Shown here piece after piece: positions 19,609 through 28,606 of a DNA stretch of 64,000 nt (position 1 is the stretch's first letter; each line of letters starts with the position of its first letter). The notes beneath the pieces are model-generated. The model was not told the DNA's origin. It was given only the letters and a program-made list of their open reading frames with translations, and did no database searches. The DNA comes from an uncultured Pseudomonadales bacterium (GTDB lineage: Bacteria > Pseudomonadota > Gammaproteobacteria > Pseudomonadales > Azotimanducaceae): positions 1,984,001 to 2,048,000 of the forward strand of contig OY282455.1 in the NCBI GenBank assembly GCA_958296195.1, given 5' to 3'. Both the position numbers and the translations under genes were made by a program.

Positions 19609-20885
19609 GGCGTTTCAAACCAGTGTGAAGCAGGGTGGGAGAGCAATTCACCGAGGGCCAGCCCGTCTGGACCGACAAGAATGGATTTCATAGGTTTGAA
19701 ATGGTTGGTGAATCTTTCCAGCCCTCTGGGTTGCGACCGTAGCCGGCCGCTTTTCACCTCAAAAGCCGCCAGCCGCCGGCCGCTTTCCAAAACGAAATCC
19801 ACCTCATTGCTCTTGTATCGCCAGTAGTAGAGACTCATTTCCGGCGTCTTGGTGTTGAATAAATGCGCGCCTACGGCGCTCTCCACCAACCGCCCCCAGA
19901 AGGTTCGGTCCGCCCGTGCCTCCGCGAAGCTGTATCCGGAGTAGGCCGACATTAGGGCAGTGTTGAGCACATTGAGTTTGGGGCTGGATGCCCGGCGGCG
20001 ACGCCTCAGTCCCTCGTACTTCAGCAGCCCGGCCACCAGCCCGGCTTGCTCAAGCAGGGTCAAGTAGCGGGCCAAGGTGGTGGTGTTGCCGGCGTCGGCA
20101 AGCTGGCCGAGCATCTTGTTGTACGCTAGGATTTCGCTGGAGAACTCCGCGCTCAAGTCAAACAGCCTTTTCAGCAGCGCCGGTTTGTCCACCCGCTCCA
20201 GCGCCAGTATGTCCCGCTCGATGTTCGGCTCCACTAGCGTCTCAGTAATGTAGCCCCGCCAGCGGGTCTGCTCCGACGCCAAGGGCGCGGCACCCGGATA
20301 GCCGCCAAAGTAAAGGTATTGGTTAAGGTCGAAGCCGAATGCCTCCGCCATTTCGTCGTAGGACCAGTGGGTGAGGCGGACGCTCTCGAAGCGGCCGGCC
20401 AAACTCTCTTTCATGCCACGCTGCATCAGCAAGGGCGCAGACCCCAACAGGACCACATGCAGGGAGCAATTTTCCCATCGGTCCGTGTCCCACAGCCCCT
20501 TGACGAGCTCAGACCAGTTGGGAATCTTCTGAATCTCATCGAACACCAAAACAAAACCCTGCTCCGATTGCGCGGCTTCCAAGCGGGCCAGCTCCCAAGC
20601 GCTCACCAACCAGCGACCATCTCTCTCCTCGGCATCCAAGGCGGACCACGTTTCCTTCCGGTCTGAACCAGTCCATGGTTCCGGCGCAGAGGGAATCGCC
20701 CTAGGTTCAGGCTTGTCCACCGCTAGGTAGCGGTAGCGCTTTGTCTGGCCAATTTGGTTTAGCGTCTGCCTAATCAGCGTGGTTTTGCCGCACTGGCGGG
20801 GGCCGTTGATGAAGACCAACCACCGAGGGGATTCGTTCAGCCGCTTGAGAACGGCGGATATCTGTTTGCGCTGGAAGACGGCCAT
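19605..20885 (-). CDS. AAA-type ATPase with C-terminal DUF4143 domain
   Basis: Encodes 426 residues. Walker A GPRQCGKTT at 28-36, Walker B FVLVFDE at 111-117, a sensor region HVVLLGSA near 150, then a winged-helix-like middle and a DUF4143 domain with a nuclease-like pattern (Asp363, Glu376-Val-Lys378). This family is widespread and abundant in some symbionts and archaea, with no agreed function. It is the first gene of a two-gene unit: its TGA overlaps the ATG of the large NTPase. A 34-bp imperfect palindrome sits 10-43 bp upstream of its ATG. Confidence 0.88.
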   Translation of the reverse strand: MAVFQRKQISAVLKRLNESPRWLVFINGPRQCGKTTLIRQTLNQIGQTKRYRYLAVDKPEPRAIPSAPEPWTGSDRKETWSALDAEERDGRWLVSAWELARLEAAQSEQGFVLVFDEIQKIPNWSELVKGLWDTDRWENCSLHVVLLGSAPLLMQRGMKESLAGRFESVRLTHWSYDEMAEAFGFDLNQYLYFGGYPGAAPLASEQTRWRGYITETLVEPNIERDILALERVDKPALLKRLFDLSAEFSSEILAYNKMLGQLADAGNTTTLARYLTLLEQAGLVAGLLKYEGLRRRRRASSPKLNVLNTALMSAYSGYSFAEARADRTFWGRLVESAVGAHLFNTKTPEMSLYYWRYKSNEVDFVLESGRRLAAFEVKSGRLRSQPRGLERFTNHFKPMKSILVGPDGLALGELLSHPASHWFETP

Positions 20886-20894
20886 AAGGCGAGA

Positions 20895-20928
20895 TTACAT
20901 CATTGAGAAACTTTACTCAATAGTGTAA
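20895..20928. promoter_or_regulatory. Imperfect palindrome upstream of the DUF4143 ATPase gene (candidate operator)
   Basis: Thirteen-base arms (TTACATCATTGAG and CTCAATAGTGTAA) with two mismatches around an 8-base centre, in an AT-rich patch unlike its surroundings. It lies 10-43 bp upstream of the ATG and overlaps possible minus-strand promoter elements (TTGAGT, 17 nt, TAATCT). It could be an operator of the two-gene unit. Confidence 0.45.
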
Positions 20929-21057
20929 TTCCTGCTTTCCAAGGCTGTTTCAGGCTGTGTTCGGCCGGCGAATCCGGACCCTGCTTCCCAGCGGGCGCTA
21001 CTTAAACGCCGCTGTCGCACCTGTCAGCCTCCTGTCTGCTGAACACAGCGCTTACTC

Positions 21058-21063
21058 TATAAT
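21058..21063 (+). promoter_or_regulatory. Candidate -10 element of the ffh promoter
   Basis: An exact TATAAT 30 bp before the ffh ATG. No good -35 hexamer is visible at 16-18 nt spacing, so this is only a -10 candidate. Confidence 0.4.
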
Positions 21064-21092
21064 GCCCCCAAATCCACCGCCCAGCGACCATC

Positions 21093-22457
21093 ATGTTTGA
21101 GAAGCTGTCTGACCGCCTGAGCGACGCCTTTAGGGGCTTGGCTGGCAAGGCCCGCCTTACGGAGGGCAATGTTGGCGACGCCATGCGGGAGGTGCGCGGT
21201 GCCTTGCTCGATGCGGACGTGGCCTTGCCGGTGGTGCGCTCCTTTACGGAGAGCGTGCGGCGGCGGGCCATCGGGCAAGCGGTCTCGGCGGCGCTTGATC
21301 CTAGGCAAGCCTTCATCAAGATCGTGCATGAAGAGCTTGTGGAGGTGATGGGCCAAGCCAATGACGCCCTGAACCTGGCCACCGCGCCTCCGGCCATCGT
21401 TCTGATGGCTGGGCTGCAGGGGTCTGGCAAGACCACCACGGCGGCCAAGCTCGCGCTCTTCGTTAAGCAGCGCCTGAAAAGGCGGGTCGCGTTGGTCAGC
21501 GCGGACGTTTACCGGCCGGCGGCCATCGAGCAATTGGAGGTTCTGGCCGGGGAGGTCGGTGCGCAGTTCATCAGTTCGAGCGCGGATGAGGCGCCGGCCG
21601 CCATCGCCGAGCGGGCGGTGGCGGAGGCCAAGCGCAAGCTGGCCGATGTGCTGATCGTCGATACCGCCGGGCGCTTGGCCATTGACGAGGCCATGATGCA
21701 GGAAATCCAGACCCTGCAGCAGCGCTTGCAGCCCATCGAGACCCTGTTCGTGGTTGACGCCATGACCGGCCAGGACGCGGCGGCCACCGCCAAAGCGTTC
21801 AACGAGGTCTTGGACCTCACTGGCGTCGTGCTCACCAAGGCGGACGGGGACGCTCGGGGCGGGGCGGCCCTTTCGGTTCGCTCCCTGACCGGCAAGCCCA
21901 TCAAGTTCATCGGCATGGGCGAGAAGACCGATGCCTTGGAGCCCTTCCATCCGGACCGGCTGGCGTCGCGCATTCTGGGCATGGGGGACATGCTCTCCCT
22001 CATCGAGGAGGCGGAGCGCAAGGTTGACAAGCGCAAGGCGGAGAGGCTGGTCAAAAAGGTCAGCCGCGGGCGCAAGTTCGACCTTGCGGACTATCGCGAC
22101 CAACTGCAAAGCATGGCCAGCATGGGCGGCCTCGGCAACATGCTCGACAAGATGCCGGGCATGGGCCAATTGCCGCCCGCCGCCCGCTCCCGCTTGGATG
22201 ACGGCCAGTTCCGGCAAGCAGCGGTCGTCATAGATTCCATGACGCCTCACGAACGGCGTTTCCCCGACCTCATCAACCCGTCCCGCAAGCGGCGCATTGC
22301 TCGCGGCAGCGGCACCGACGTTACCGACGTCAATCGAGTGCTCAAGCAGCACAAGCAGATGCAGAAGATGATGAAGAAATTCGGCGGCAAGAATATGATG
22401 CGCGGCCTGCAGGGGCTTGCCGGCGGCGCCGGCCGCCGTCCAAGCTTCAGGCGCTGA
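21093..22457 (+). CDS. ffh: Signal recognition particle GTPase Ffh/SRP54
   Basis: Binds 4.5S RNA and signal sequences and, with FtsY, targets nascent membrane proteins to the translocon. 454 residues (E. coli 453). An N-terminal four-helix bundle, then the G domain with P-loop GLQGSGKTTTAAKLA near residue 110, DTAGR, and TKADGDARGG, then the methionine-rich M domain (MASMGGLGNMLDKMPGMGQ and a C-terminal QKMMKKFGGKNMM stretch). It is followed by rpsP-rimM-trmD-rplS, a common order. The 4.5S RNA gene is not in the window. Confidence 0.97.
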   Translation: MFEKLSDRLSDAFRGLAGKARLTEGNVGDAMREVRGALLDADVALPVVRSFTESVRRRAIGQAVSAALDPRQAFIKIVHEELVEVMGQANDALNLATAPPAIVLMAGLQGSGKTTTAAKLALFVKQRLKRRVALVSADVYRPAAIEQLEVLAGEVGAQFISSSADEAPAAIAERAVAEAKRKLADVLIVDTAGRLAIDEAMMQEIQTLQQRLQPIETLFVVDAMTGQDAAATAKAFNEVLDLTGVVLTKADGDARGGAALSVRSLTGKPIKFIGMGEKTDALEPFHPDRLASRILGMGDMLSLIEEAERKVDKRKAERLVKKVSRGRKFDLADYRDQLQSMASMGGLGNMLDKMPGMGQLPPAARSRLDDGQFRQAAVVIDSMTPHERRFPDLINPSRKRRIARGSGTDVTDVNRVLKQHKQMQKMMKKFGGKNMMRGLQGLAGGAGRRPSFRR

Positions 22458-22525
22458 TGCGCTTTTTCAGCAATACAGCTGCCGACGCGACGAGGCCGCC
22501 TTGGTTTGACGGCCTTGCAAACGGC

Positions 22526-22554
22526 TTTCAATGGGTGGCGGTCTCCACTAGAAT
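22526..22554 (+). promoter_or_regulatory. Candidate promoter for rpsP-rimM-trmD-rplS
   Basis: TTTCAA (22526-22531), a 17-nt spacer, and TAGAAT (22549-22554; 5 of 6 to the -10 consensus), 31 bp before the rpsP ATG. Confidence 0.4.
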
Positions 22555-22584
22555 GCGCCGCCTGTTGTTTGGGGTGTGCAATCC

Positions 22585-22893
22585 ATGGTGACCATTCGCT
22601 TGGCGCGGCAAGGCGCCAAGAAAAATCCTTTCTACCACATCACGGTGGCGGACCGGGCCGCCAAGCGTGACGGACGCTTCATCGAGCGCGTTGGGTTCTT
22701 CAATCCGCTCGCCCGCGGCCAGGAGGAAAGCCTGCGGGTCGATCTTGCGCGGGTCGATCACTGGCTTTCCGTGGGTGCCCAGCCTTCGGACCGAGTCAAG
22801 AGCCTCATCAAGCAGGCGCGTTCGGAGGCGAAGGAATCCGCTCCGGCGGAGGAAGCGCCGGCCGCCGAAGGACCAGCCGCCGTCGAAGCCTAG
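22585..22893 (+). CDS. rpsP: Small ribosomal subunit protein bS16
   Basis: A 30S subunit assembly protein. The 102 residues start at [10 protein letters not shown] (ATG 22585), with the S16 signature [21 protein letters not shown] near the N-terminus. The C-terminus has an Ala/Glu/Pro-rich extension of about 20 residues ([11 protein letters not shown]…), longer than E. coli S16 (82) but seen in other high-GC proteobacteria. An in-frame codon at 22576 is less likely as the start. It leads the rpsP-rimM-trmD-rplS operon, with rimM 22 bp downstream. Confidence 0.96.
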   Translation: MVTIRLARQGAKKNPFYHITVADRAAKRDGRFIERVGFFNPLARGQEESLRVDLARVDHWLSVGAQPSDRVKSLIKQARSEAKESAPAEEAPAAEGPAAVEA

Positions 22894-22915
22894 GCCAGCC
22901 TAGGGGTCGTTGCGC

Positions 22916-23458
22916 ATGGCCGTGCCCAGTGGCGGGCCCAAGCCCGCGGACATGGTGGTCATCGGCCAGGTGGGCAGCCCCTACGGCGTTCGTGGTTGGG
23001 TCCATGTCCTGTCCTTTACGCAGCCGCCGGCCGGCTTGTTGAGCTATGCGCCTTGGCATTTGCGCCGGAAGCGCAAGACGGGCGCGTGGGACGCTTGGTG
23101 CCTGCATGATCGGGAAGCGGCCAAGGCCCACGGCGACGGCTTTGTCGCTTCCTTTGGCCGCGTTTGTGACCGCAACGCCGCTTTTGCGATCGCCGGTGCT
23201 GAAATCGGCATCAGCGCGGACCGCCTGCCGCCGCTCTCGGAGGACGAGTTCTATTGGCGCGATCTGATTGGTCTGCGGGTGTTGAACCAGCATGGCGAGG
23301 CGCTCGGCGAGGTGCAGCGGCTGCTGTCCAACGGCGCTCAGGACGTGATGGTGATTGGCGGCGATGCGGAGATATTGATTCCCTTTGTTCATGCCCATGT
23401 GGTGGAAGTGCGCCTTCAGGACGGCTGCATCCATGTGCATTGGGAGGGGTTGGACTGA
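22916..23458 (+). CDS. rimM: Ribosome maturation factor RimM
   Basis: Assists 30S head assembly. 180 residues (E. coli 182). An N-terminal RimM barrel (VVIGQVGSPYGVRGWVHVLSFT) is joined to a PRC-barrel (FYWRDLIGLRVLNQHGEALGEV; LIPFVHAHVVEV). ATG at 22916, followed directly by trmD with a 2-bp gap. The family's usual PYG/G-VRG motif is intact. Confidence 0.95.
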   Translation: MAVPSGGPKPADMVVIGQVGSPYGVRGWVHVLSFTQPPAGLLSYAPWHLRRKRKTGAWDAWCLHDREAAKAHGDGFVASFGRVCDRNAAFAIAGAEIGISADRLPPLSEDEFYWRDLIGLRVLNQHGEALGEVQRLLSNGAQDVMVIGGDAEILIPFVHAHVVEVRLQDGCIHVHWEGLD

Positions 23459-23460
23459 AG

Positions 23461-24222
23461 ATGTGGATCGGCGTCATTTCCATCTTTCCCGAACTGCTGG
23501 CCTCCATAGCCTCGGCCGGCGTGTTGGGCCGCGCCGTCAAGCGCGGCGACTTGGCCTTTGCAGTCTTCAACCCCCGGAATTATGCCGAAGACCGCCGCCG
23601 CACCGTGGATGACCGTCCCTACGGCGGCGGCCCGGGCATGGTCATGTTGGCGGAGCCTCTGCTGCAGGCGGTTGCTGCAGCGCGGGCAGCGGCGCCGTCT
23701 CCGCCCTTGGTGGTCTATCTTTCGCCCCAAGGGCGTCGCCTGGACCAGCCCAAGGTGCAAAGCCTTGCGGAACTGCCCAGCCTAGTGCTCTTGGCCGGGC
23801 GCTACGAAGGAATCGATCAGCGCGTCATCGACTTGGCGGTGGACGAGGAGTTGTCCATCGGCGATTATGTCTTAAGCGGCGGGGAACTGCCGGCAATGGT
23901 GGTGGTGGAGGCGCTTTGCCGCCTCCTGCCCGGCGTCCTCAACAATCAGGACTCCATTTTGAGCGAATCCCATCTTGATGGTTTGCTCGAATACCCGCAC
24001 TATACGCGCCCGGAAAGCGTTCGCGCCGCGTCGGTTCCCGAAGTGCTGATGTGCGGGGACCATGGTGCCGTGGCCAAGTGGCGCCGCAAACAGGCGCTTT
24101 TGCGCACTTGGCGGGAGCGTCCGGATTTGCTGAGTGCGCGGCGGCTTGAGGATGAGGACATCCGGCTGCTGCGGGACGCCTTGGCGGTGCAAGCGCAAGG
24201 TGGAAGCGGCGGCGAGGATTAA
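23461..24222 (+). CDS. trmD: tRNA (guanine-N1-)-methyltransferase
   Basis: Methylates G37 of tRNAs with AdoMet, preventing frameshifting. 253 residues (E. coli 255). It starts [13 protein letters not shown], right after the rimM stop. Conserved trefoil-knot elements are visible: [13 protein letters not shown], the [10 protein letters not shown] loop, and the [16 protein letters not shown] knot. A longer frame from 23254 overlaps rimM and is not real. rplS follows 13 bp later. Confidence 0.97.
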   Translation: MWIGVISIFPELLASIASAGVLGRAVKRGDLAFAVFNPRNYAEDRRRTVDDRPYGGGPGMVMLAEPLLQAVAAARAAAPSPPLVVYLSPQGRRLDQPKVQSLAELPSLVLLAGRYEGIDQRVIDLAVDEELSIGDYVLSGGELPAMVVVEALCRLLPGVLNNQDSILSESHLDGLLEYPHYTRPESVRAASVPEVLMCGDHGAVAKWRRKQALLRTWRERPDLLSARRLEDEDIRLLRDALAVQAQGGSGGED

Positions 24223-24235
24223 CAGGGAGCAGGCA

Positions 24236-24658
24236 ATGCGCAGGAACCTAGTATTGGAAGGGCTCGAAAACGAGCAGTTGAAAACCGATTCGCCCGATTT
24301 TTCCCCAGGAGACACCCTGGTCGTCCAAGTCAAGGTGCGGGAGGGCAACCGCGAGCGCCTGCAAGCGTTCGAGGGCGTGGTGATCGGCAAGCGCAACCGC
24401 GGCCTGAACTCCGCCTTCACCTTGCGCAAGATGTCCCACGGAGTGGGGGTGGAGCGCACTTTCCAAACCCACAGCCCGTTGATCGCCTCCATCGTCGTCA
24501 AGCGGCGCGGAGACGTTCGCAAGGCCAAGCTCTACTACCTGCGCGAGCGCTCCGGCCGCGCCGCCCGGATCAAGGAGAAGGTGGGCGCGGCGGTGCGCAG
24601 TTCCAAGGGGCCAAAGCCGGATGGCGGCGCCCAAGCCCCGGTCGAAACAGGAACCTAG
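24236..24658 (+). CDS. rplS: Large ribosomal subunit protein bL19
   Basis: A 50S protein at the 30S interface. 140 residues with the L19 core ([61 protein letters not shown]). The N-terminus reads [15 protein letters not shown]; the C-terminus is extended by about 25 polar residues compared with E. coli (115). AGGGAGC lies upstream of the ATG at 24236. Last gene of the rpsP operon. Confidence 0.96.
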   Translation: MRRNLVLEGLENEQLKTDSPDFSPGDTLVVQVKVREGNRERLQAFEGVVIGKRNRGLNSAFTLRKMSHGVGVERTFQTHSPLIASIVVKRRGDVRKAKLYYLRERSGRAARIKEKVGAAVRSSKGPKPDGGAQAPVETGT

Positions 24659-24853
24659 GCGATATTGCGAACTTCTCCGCATTCAAGACGGTCGCCGCGG
24701 CGGCCCCCGCATCTCATTGGACCATTTTTCACGCAACGGGACGCGGCCAATTTTCGTAGGCTCCAGTTTGCCGTCACCAGACCCTGCGGTCTTATCGCGA
24801 CGCTTTTGGTTGAATGTGGCTAGACTCTAGCTGTTGCGGAGGAAGCCGAGCCC

Positions 24854-25726
24854 ATGGACCCCGCCATAGAGCAGTATCTTGAGGAGACTTGGCTGGAGAA
24901 GGGGCTGAGCGAAAATACCCTCGCCGCCTACCGCCGAGACCTGTGCGCCTTGGAGTCAGCCCTTGGCAAGAATTTGGCTGACGCCTCCCAAGCCGACCTC
25001 ATGCAAGTGCTGGCGCAGCGCTATGACCAGGGTTATCGCGTCGCTAGCTCCGCCCGTTGGCTATCCTGCGTCAAGGGGTTTTACCGCCACAGTTTGGAGA
25101 AGGGCCGCGTCTCGGTGGACCCCGCCGCCCATCTGGAGCCCCCCAAGCTCGGCCGGCCGCTGCCGGATTCGCTTTCCGAGGCGCAAGTTAGGGATTTGCT
25201 GGGCGCCCCGGACATCAGCACTGCGGTTGGTCTGCGGGACCGGGCCATGCTGGAGGTGTTGTACGCCACGGGCCTGCGGGTTTCCGAACTGGTGGGCCTC
25301 AACATCGCTTCGCTCAACCTTCGCCAGGGAGTCGTTCGGGTGGTCGGGAAGGGCGGCAAGGAGCGGTTGGTGCCGGTCGGCCAGGAGGCGCTGTCCTGGG
25401 TGGTGCGGTTTGTCGGCGAAGGCCGGGCGGCGCTGCACGGGGAGCGAACTCGGGTGCTGTTTCCCAGCCAACGCGGCCGACAGATGACCCGCCAGACCTT
25501 TTGGCATGCGATCAAACGCTACGCCCTGCTGGCCGGCATCGACCAAGGCCTTTCTCCGCACGGCCTTCGCCACGCCTTCGCCACCCATCTTTTGAACCAC
25601 GGCGCAGACTTGCGGGCGGTGCAAATGATGCTCGGCCACAGCGACCTCTCCACCACGCAGATCTACACGCATGTGGCTCAGGCGCGGCTCAAGGCGCTGC
25701 ACAAGGCGCACCATCCCCGCAGCTAG
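24854..25726 (+). CDS. xerD: Tyrosine recombinase XerD
   Basis: Resolves chromosome dimers at dif together with XerC. 290 residues (E. coli 298). An N-terminal SAM-like core-binding domain (to about 110) precedes a catalytic domain with Arg in ATGLRVSELVGL, HGLRHAFATHLL, GHSDLSTTQIYTH and the nucleophilic tyrosine in the last motif. GGAGGAAG lies upstream of the ATG. It sits upstream of dsbC, the conserved xerD-dsbC-(hom)-recJ order, which favours XerD over XerC. Confidence 0.93.
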   Translation: MDPAIEQYLEETWLEKGLSENTLAAYRRDLCALESALGKNLADASQADLMQVLAQRYDQGYRVASSARWLSCVKGFYRHSLEKGRVSVDPAAHLEPPKLGRPLPDSLSEAQVRDLLGAPDISTAVGLRDRAMLEVLYATGLRVSELVGLNIASLNLRQGVVRVVGKGGKERLVPVGQEALSWVVRFVGEGRAALHGERTRVLFPSQRGRQMTRQTFWHAIKRYALLAGIDQGLSPHGLRHAFATHLLNHGADLRAVQMMLGHSDLSTTQIYTHVAQARLKALHKAHHPRS

Positions 25727-25856
25727 GCCAGCGGACCGTGGCCGATTTCCCAGTGGCGCAAATGGCCAAAAGCTGACAGAATTTTCAGCCATTGCCGGAT
25801 TGAGGTTTTGCGGAGCTCCCCTAGAGTGGGGTCAACTTTCACTTTGGGGAGTGCTG

Positions 25857-26069
25857 ATGAGCACCATGGTCAAGGAAATCTACGAAGCGTTGAAAAGCGC
25901 CGGCGCGGAAGAGAAGTTGGCGATTGCCGCGGCTGAGGTGGTTCCGTCCGCCGAGGGCTTGGCGACGAAGGCCGATATTTTGGCGCTGAAAGCCGACATC
26001 TATCGCCAGCTATGGCTGATGGGCATTGGCCTATTGGGGGCTATGGTCGCCCTGAAGCTCTTCGCCTGA
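25857..26069 (+). CDS. Small coiled-coil membrane protein (DUF1640-like)
   Basis: Encodes 70 residues. An amphipathic N-terminal half of charged helices (MVKEIYEALKSAGAEEKLAIA, then TKADILALKADIYRQ) is followed by one C-terminal membrane helix (LWLMGIGLLGAMVALKLF). GGGGAG lies 6 nt before the ATG at 25857. The layout resembles small DUF1640/CCDC90-type proteins; no function is known. It interrupts the usual xerD-dsbC adjacency. Confidence 0.6.
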   Translation: MSTMVKEIYEALKSAGAEEKLAIAAAEVVPSAEGLATKADILALKADIYRQLWLMGIGLLGAMVALKLFA

Positions 26070-26239
26070 GCGCCCGCTTCTTTGGTCAGTTTTCGAACTT
26101 TTGAGTGGGGGTGGGCGTCGCGCCTTTGCTAGGCGCATCGCAATTCGTTGGGCAGCCCCGGTTGATAGTGCTCGTTCCGCGCTGTGCGGGTGGCTTGCTG
26201 TGGTAGCCTTTGCCGTTGCCACCCGCCTTAGGAGTTGCC

Positions 26240-26962
26240 ATGAACCGAATTTCGCGCGCCGTGCTGATTGCCGTTGGCCTAGGCGCAGCTTTCCCACTTT
26301 GGGCGCAGGGCTACGAGGCTCTGCTGGCCAACCTGAAGTCCGTCATTCCCGATGGGCAGGCGAAGGTGGTGGCGGAGAGCGGCGTCCCCGGCATGGTGCT
26401 GGTGGAGTACGGCAACGGCCAACTGCTCTACGCTAGCGCCGACGGTCGCCACCTGCTGTTGGGGGATTTGCTGGAATTTGACGCGGACGGCTTGGTCAAC
26501 CGCACGGAGGAGCGCCGGTCGCTGCGCCGCAAGGATCTGTTGGCTGGGGTGGACTCCGGCGAGATGGTCGTCTTCTCCCCGAAAGGTGAAGTGAAGGCGT
26601 CTGTCGCCATCTTCACGGACGTGGACTGCGGTTACTGCCGCAAGCTGCATCAGGAAATGGATGAAATCAACGCCCTTGGCATCGAGGTGCGCTACCTAGC
26701 CTTCCCCCGCGCCGGTCCCGGCTCCCGCTCCTTTGAAAAAACCGTCTCCGCTTGGTGCGCTGATGACCCGCACAAGGCCATCACGGAGTTGAAGCGCGGC
26801 AACAGCGTCCCCGACCGCACCTGCCCCAACCCGGTGGCCGCCCAGTACGAGCTCGGCGTTGACCTAGGCGTGACCGGCACTCCCGCCTTGGTGACCGAGG
26901 AAGGCAAGCTGCTGCCCGGCTACATGCCGGCGCTGCAGCTAGCGGACGCCTTGGGCCTCTAG
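26240..26962 (+). CDS. dsbC: Periplasmic thiol:disulfide interchange protein DsbC
   Basis: A disulfide isomerase. 240 residues (E. coli 236). A signal peptide at 1-22 (ISRAVLIAVGLGAAFPLWAQG) is followed by a dimerisation domain and a thioredoxin fold with FTDVDCGYCRKLH (active CGYC near 133-136) and the cis-proline in GTPALV near 217. A second cysteine pair (SAWC…RTC) matches the structural disulfide of DsbC. The ATG at 26240 follows TAGGAG; the earlier in-frame start at 26210 would spoil the signal peptide. Confidence 0.93.
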   Translation: MNRISRAVLIAVGLGAAFPLWAQGYEALLANLKSVIPDGQAKVVAESGVPGMVLVEYGNGQLLYASADGRHLLLGDLLEFDADGLVNRTEERRSLRRKDLLAGVDSGEMVVFSPKGEVKASVAIFTDVDCGYCRKLHQEMDEINALGIEVRYLAFPRAGPGSRSFEKTVSAWCADDPHKAITELKRGNSVPDRTCPNPVAAQYELGVDLGVTGTPALVTEEGKLLPGYMPALQLADALGL

Positions 26963-27154
26963 TACCCCATTCGGCCCGACCGTTTGGCTACGCCGCTCTT
27001 GCGAATCACCGAGGGCCGTGCGAGGGGCGCGGCCAGCGCAATTTGCGCCCGAGGCGTTCCCGAACAGTGGCTAGGCAACTTGTGGAAGGAGAAGAACATT
27101 TCAGCTTGGGACAAGTGGCTTGGCGCGATATGCGGGCTAGTGATTCGATGAATC

Positions 27155-28456
27155 ATGCGGGCTGACTCGAAGCCTTTGAGAATCGGCATCGCCGGCCTCG
27201 GCACCGTGGCCGGCGGGGTGGTGGCTTTGCTGCGCAACAACGCTGACGCCCTTGCCCGGCGCGCCGGGCGCCCCCTTTCGTTGGTGCGGGTGGCCAGCCG
27301 TTCGCCCAAGCCGGAGGTCGATCTAAACGGTGCCGCCTTCACCACGGATCTCAACGCCCTGCACGAACCGGACATCGATGTTGTCGTCGAACTCATAGGC
27401 GGCGAGGACCGGGCGGCGGAGTTGATGCGCCGGGCGCTGCAAGGCCGGCAGGCGGTGGTGACGGCCAACAAGGCCGTCCTAGCTCGGCACGGCGGCGAGC
27501 TGTTGGGTTTGGCGCAAACCCAGGGAGTGGCTTTGGGTTTTGAAGCGGCCGTCGCCGGTGGCATTCCGGTGATCGGCGCACTCACGCGGGGCTTGGCTGC
27601 CAACCGGGTGCAGATGGTTGCCGGCATCATCAACGGCACCTCCAACTACATCCTGACGGCGATGTCGCAGCATGGCGCCTCTTTTCAGGCGGCGCTCAGC
27701 CAAGCCCAGGCGCAGGGCTTCGCCGAAGCCGATCCGACCTATGACGTGGAGGGCACCGACGCCGCCCACAAGCTGGCCATTCTGGCGGCGTTGGCCTTTG
27801 ACATGGACTTCAGGTTCGCCGCGGTTTACACCGAGGGCATTTCCGGCATCACCAAGGAGGACTTGGGCTACGCGGAGGAATTGGGCTACCGCCTCAAGCA
27901 CTTGGCCATCGCCCGCCAAGGAGAGGGCGGCGTGGAAGCCCGCGTACACCCCACCCTGGTGCCGGAAAGCAGTTTGCTGGCCGGCGTCTCCGGGGTGATG
28001 AACGCCGTTTGGATCGATGGCGAAGGAATTGGCCCAACCCTCTACTATGGCGCCGGTGCCGGCGCCATGCCCACTGCATCGGCGGTGGTGGCCGACCTGA
28101 TCGCCATCGCTCGAGGCGATGCCCTAGCCTGCTGCACGGGTGCCAAGCAGCAGGCCGTGCTGCCGATTGAGCGAGTCGTTTCCGCCTTTTACTTGAGGAT
28201 CCCAAGCCGGGATGCGCCGGGCGTTTTTGCGGAAGTGGCTGCGGTGCTCGGCCGGCACGGCATCAGCATTGAAGGCGCCATCCAGCGCCAAGGGGCTGTT
28301 CGCTCTGGCGACGGCGGCGAATCTTGGGTGCCCATCATCATTCTCACTGCGCCGGTGGCGGAGGGGGCCATGGCCGCCGCGTTGCAGCAGGTGCAGGAAA
28401 TGCCGGAAGTGGTGGGCGACATCACCCGCATCCGGGTGGAGCGCGGGCTCACCTAG
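27155..28456 (+). CDS. hom: Homoserine dehydrogenase
   Basis: Reduces aspartate semialdehyde to homoserine for threonine and methionine. 433 residues. The Rossmann NAD(P) site GIAGLGTVAGGVV is near residue 10; the catalytic domain carries GGIPVIGALTRGLAANRVQMVAGIINGT and ADPTYDVEGTDAAHK. A C-terminal ACT domain (about 345-433) suggests feedback control by threonine. In Pseudomonas-type genomes thrC follows; here recJ follows directly. The 190 bp upstream (26963-27154) keep one frame open in phase with dsbC but show nothing I recognise. Confidence 0.95.
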   Translation: MRADSKPLRIGIAGLGTVAGGVVALLRNNADALARRAGRPLSLVRVASRSPKPEVDLNGAAFTTDLNALHEPDIDVVVELIGGEDRAAELMRRALQGRQAVVTANKAVLARHGGELLGLAQTQGVALGFEAAVAGGIPVIGALTRGLAANRVQMVAGIINGTSNYILTAMSQHGASFQAALSQAQAQGFAEADPTYDVEGTDAAHKLAILAALAFDMDFRFAAVYTEGISGITKEDLGYAEELGYRLKHLAIARQGEGGVEARVHPTLVPESSLLAGVSGVMNAVWIDGEGIGPTLYYGAGAGAMPTASAVVADLIAIARGDALACCTGAKQQAVLPIERVVSAFYLRIPSRDAPGVFAEVAAVLGRHGISIEGAIQRQGAVRSGDGGESWVPIIILTAPVAEGAMAAALQQVQEMPEVVGDITRIRVERGLT

Positions 28457-28606
28457 CCCGCATACGGCAACCAAGGCGGAAAGGATTGGCGATTTCAGCG
28501 TTTGGTGCATTGCGTCTGAATGGAAGGCGGCTGGAGGATGCGCCGGAAAGGTGCGTCGGGGGTGAGTGCAGTAGCCTTTGGCTTTTCTTAGCGGGGATTT
28601 GCGGTG

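Noticed and set aside
26963-27154. Frame in phase with dsbC after its stop, read as a C-terminal extension
   Set aside because: dsbC already has normal length; the downstream residues match nothing.
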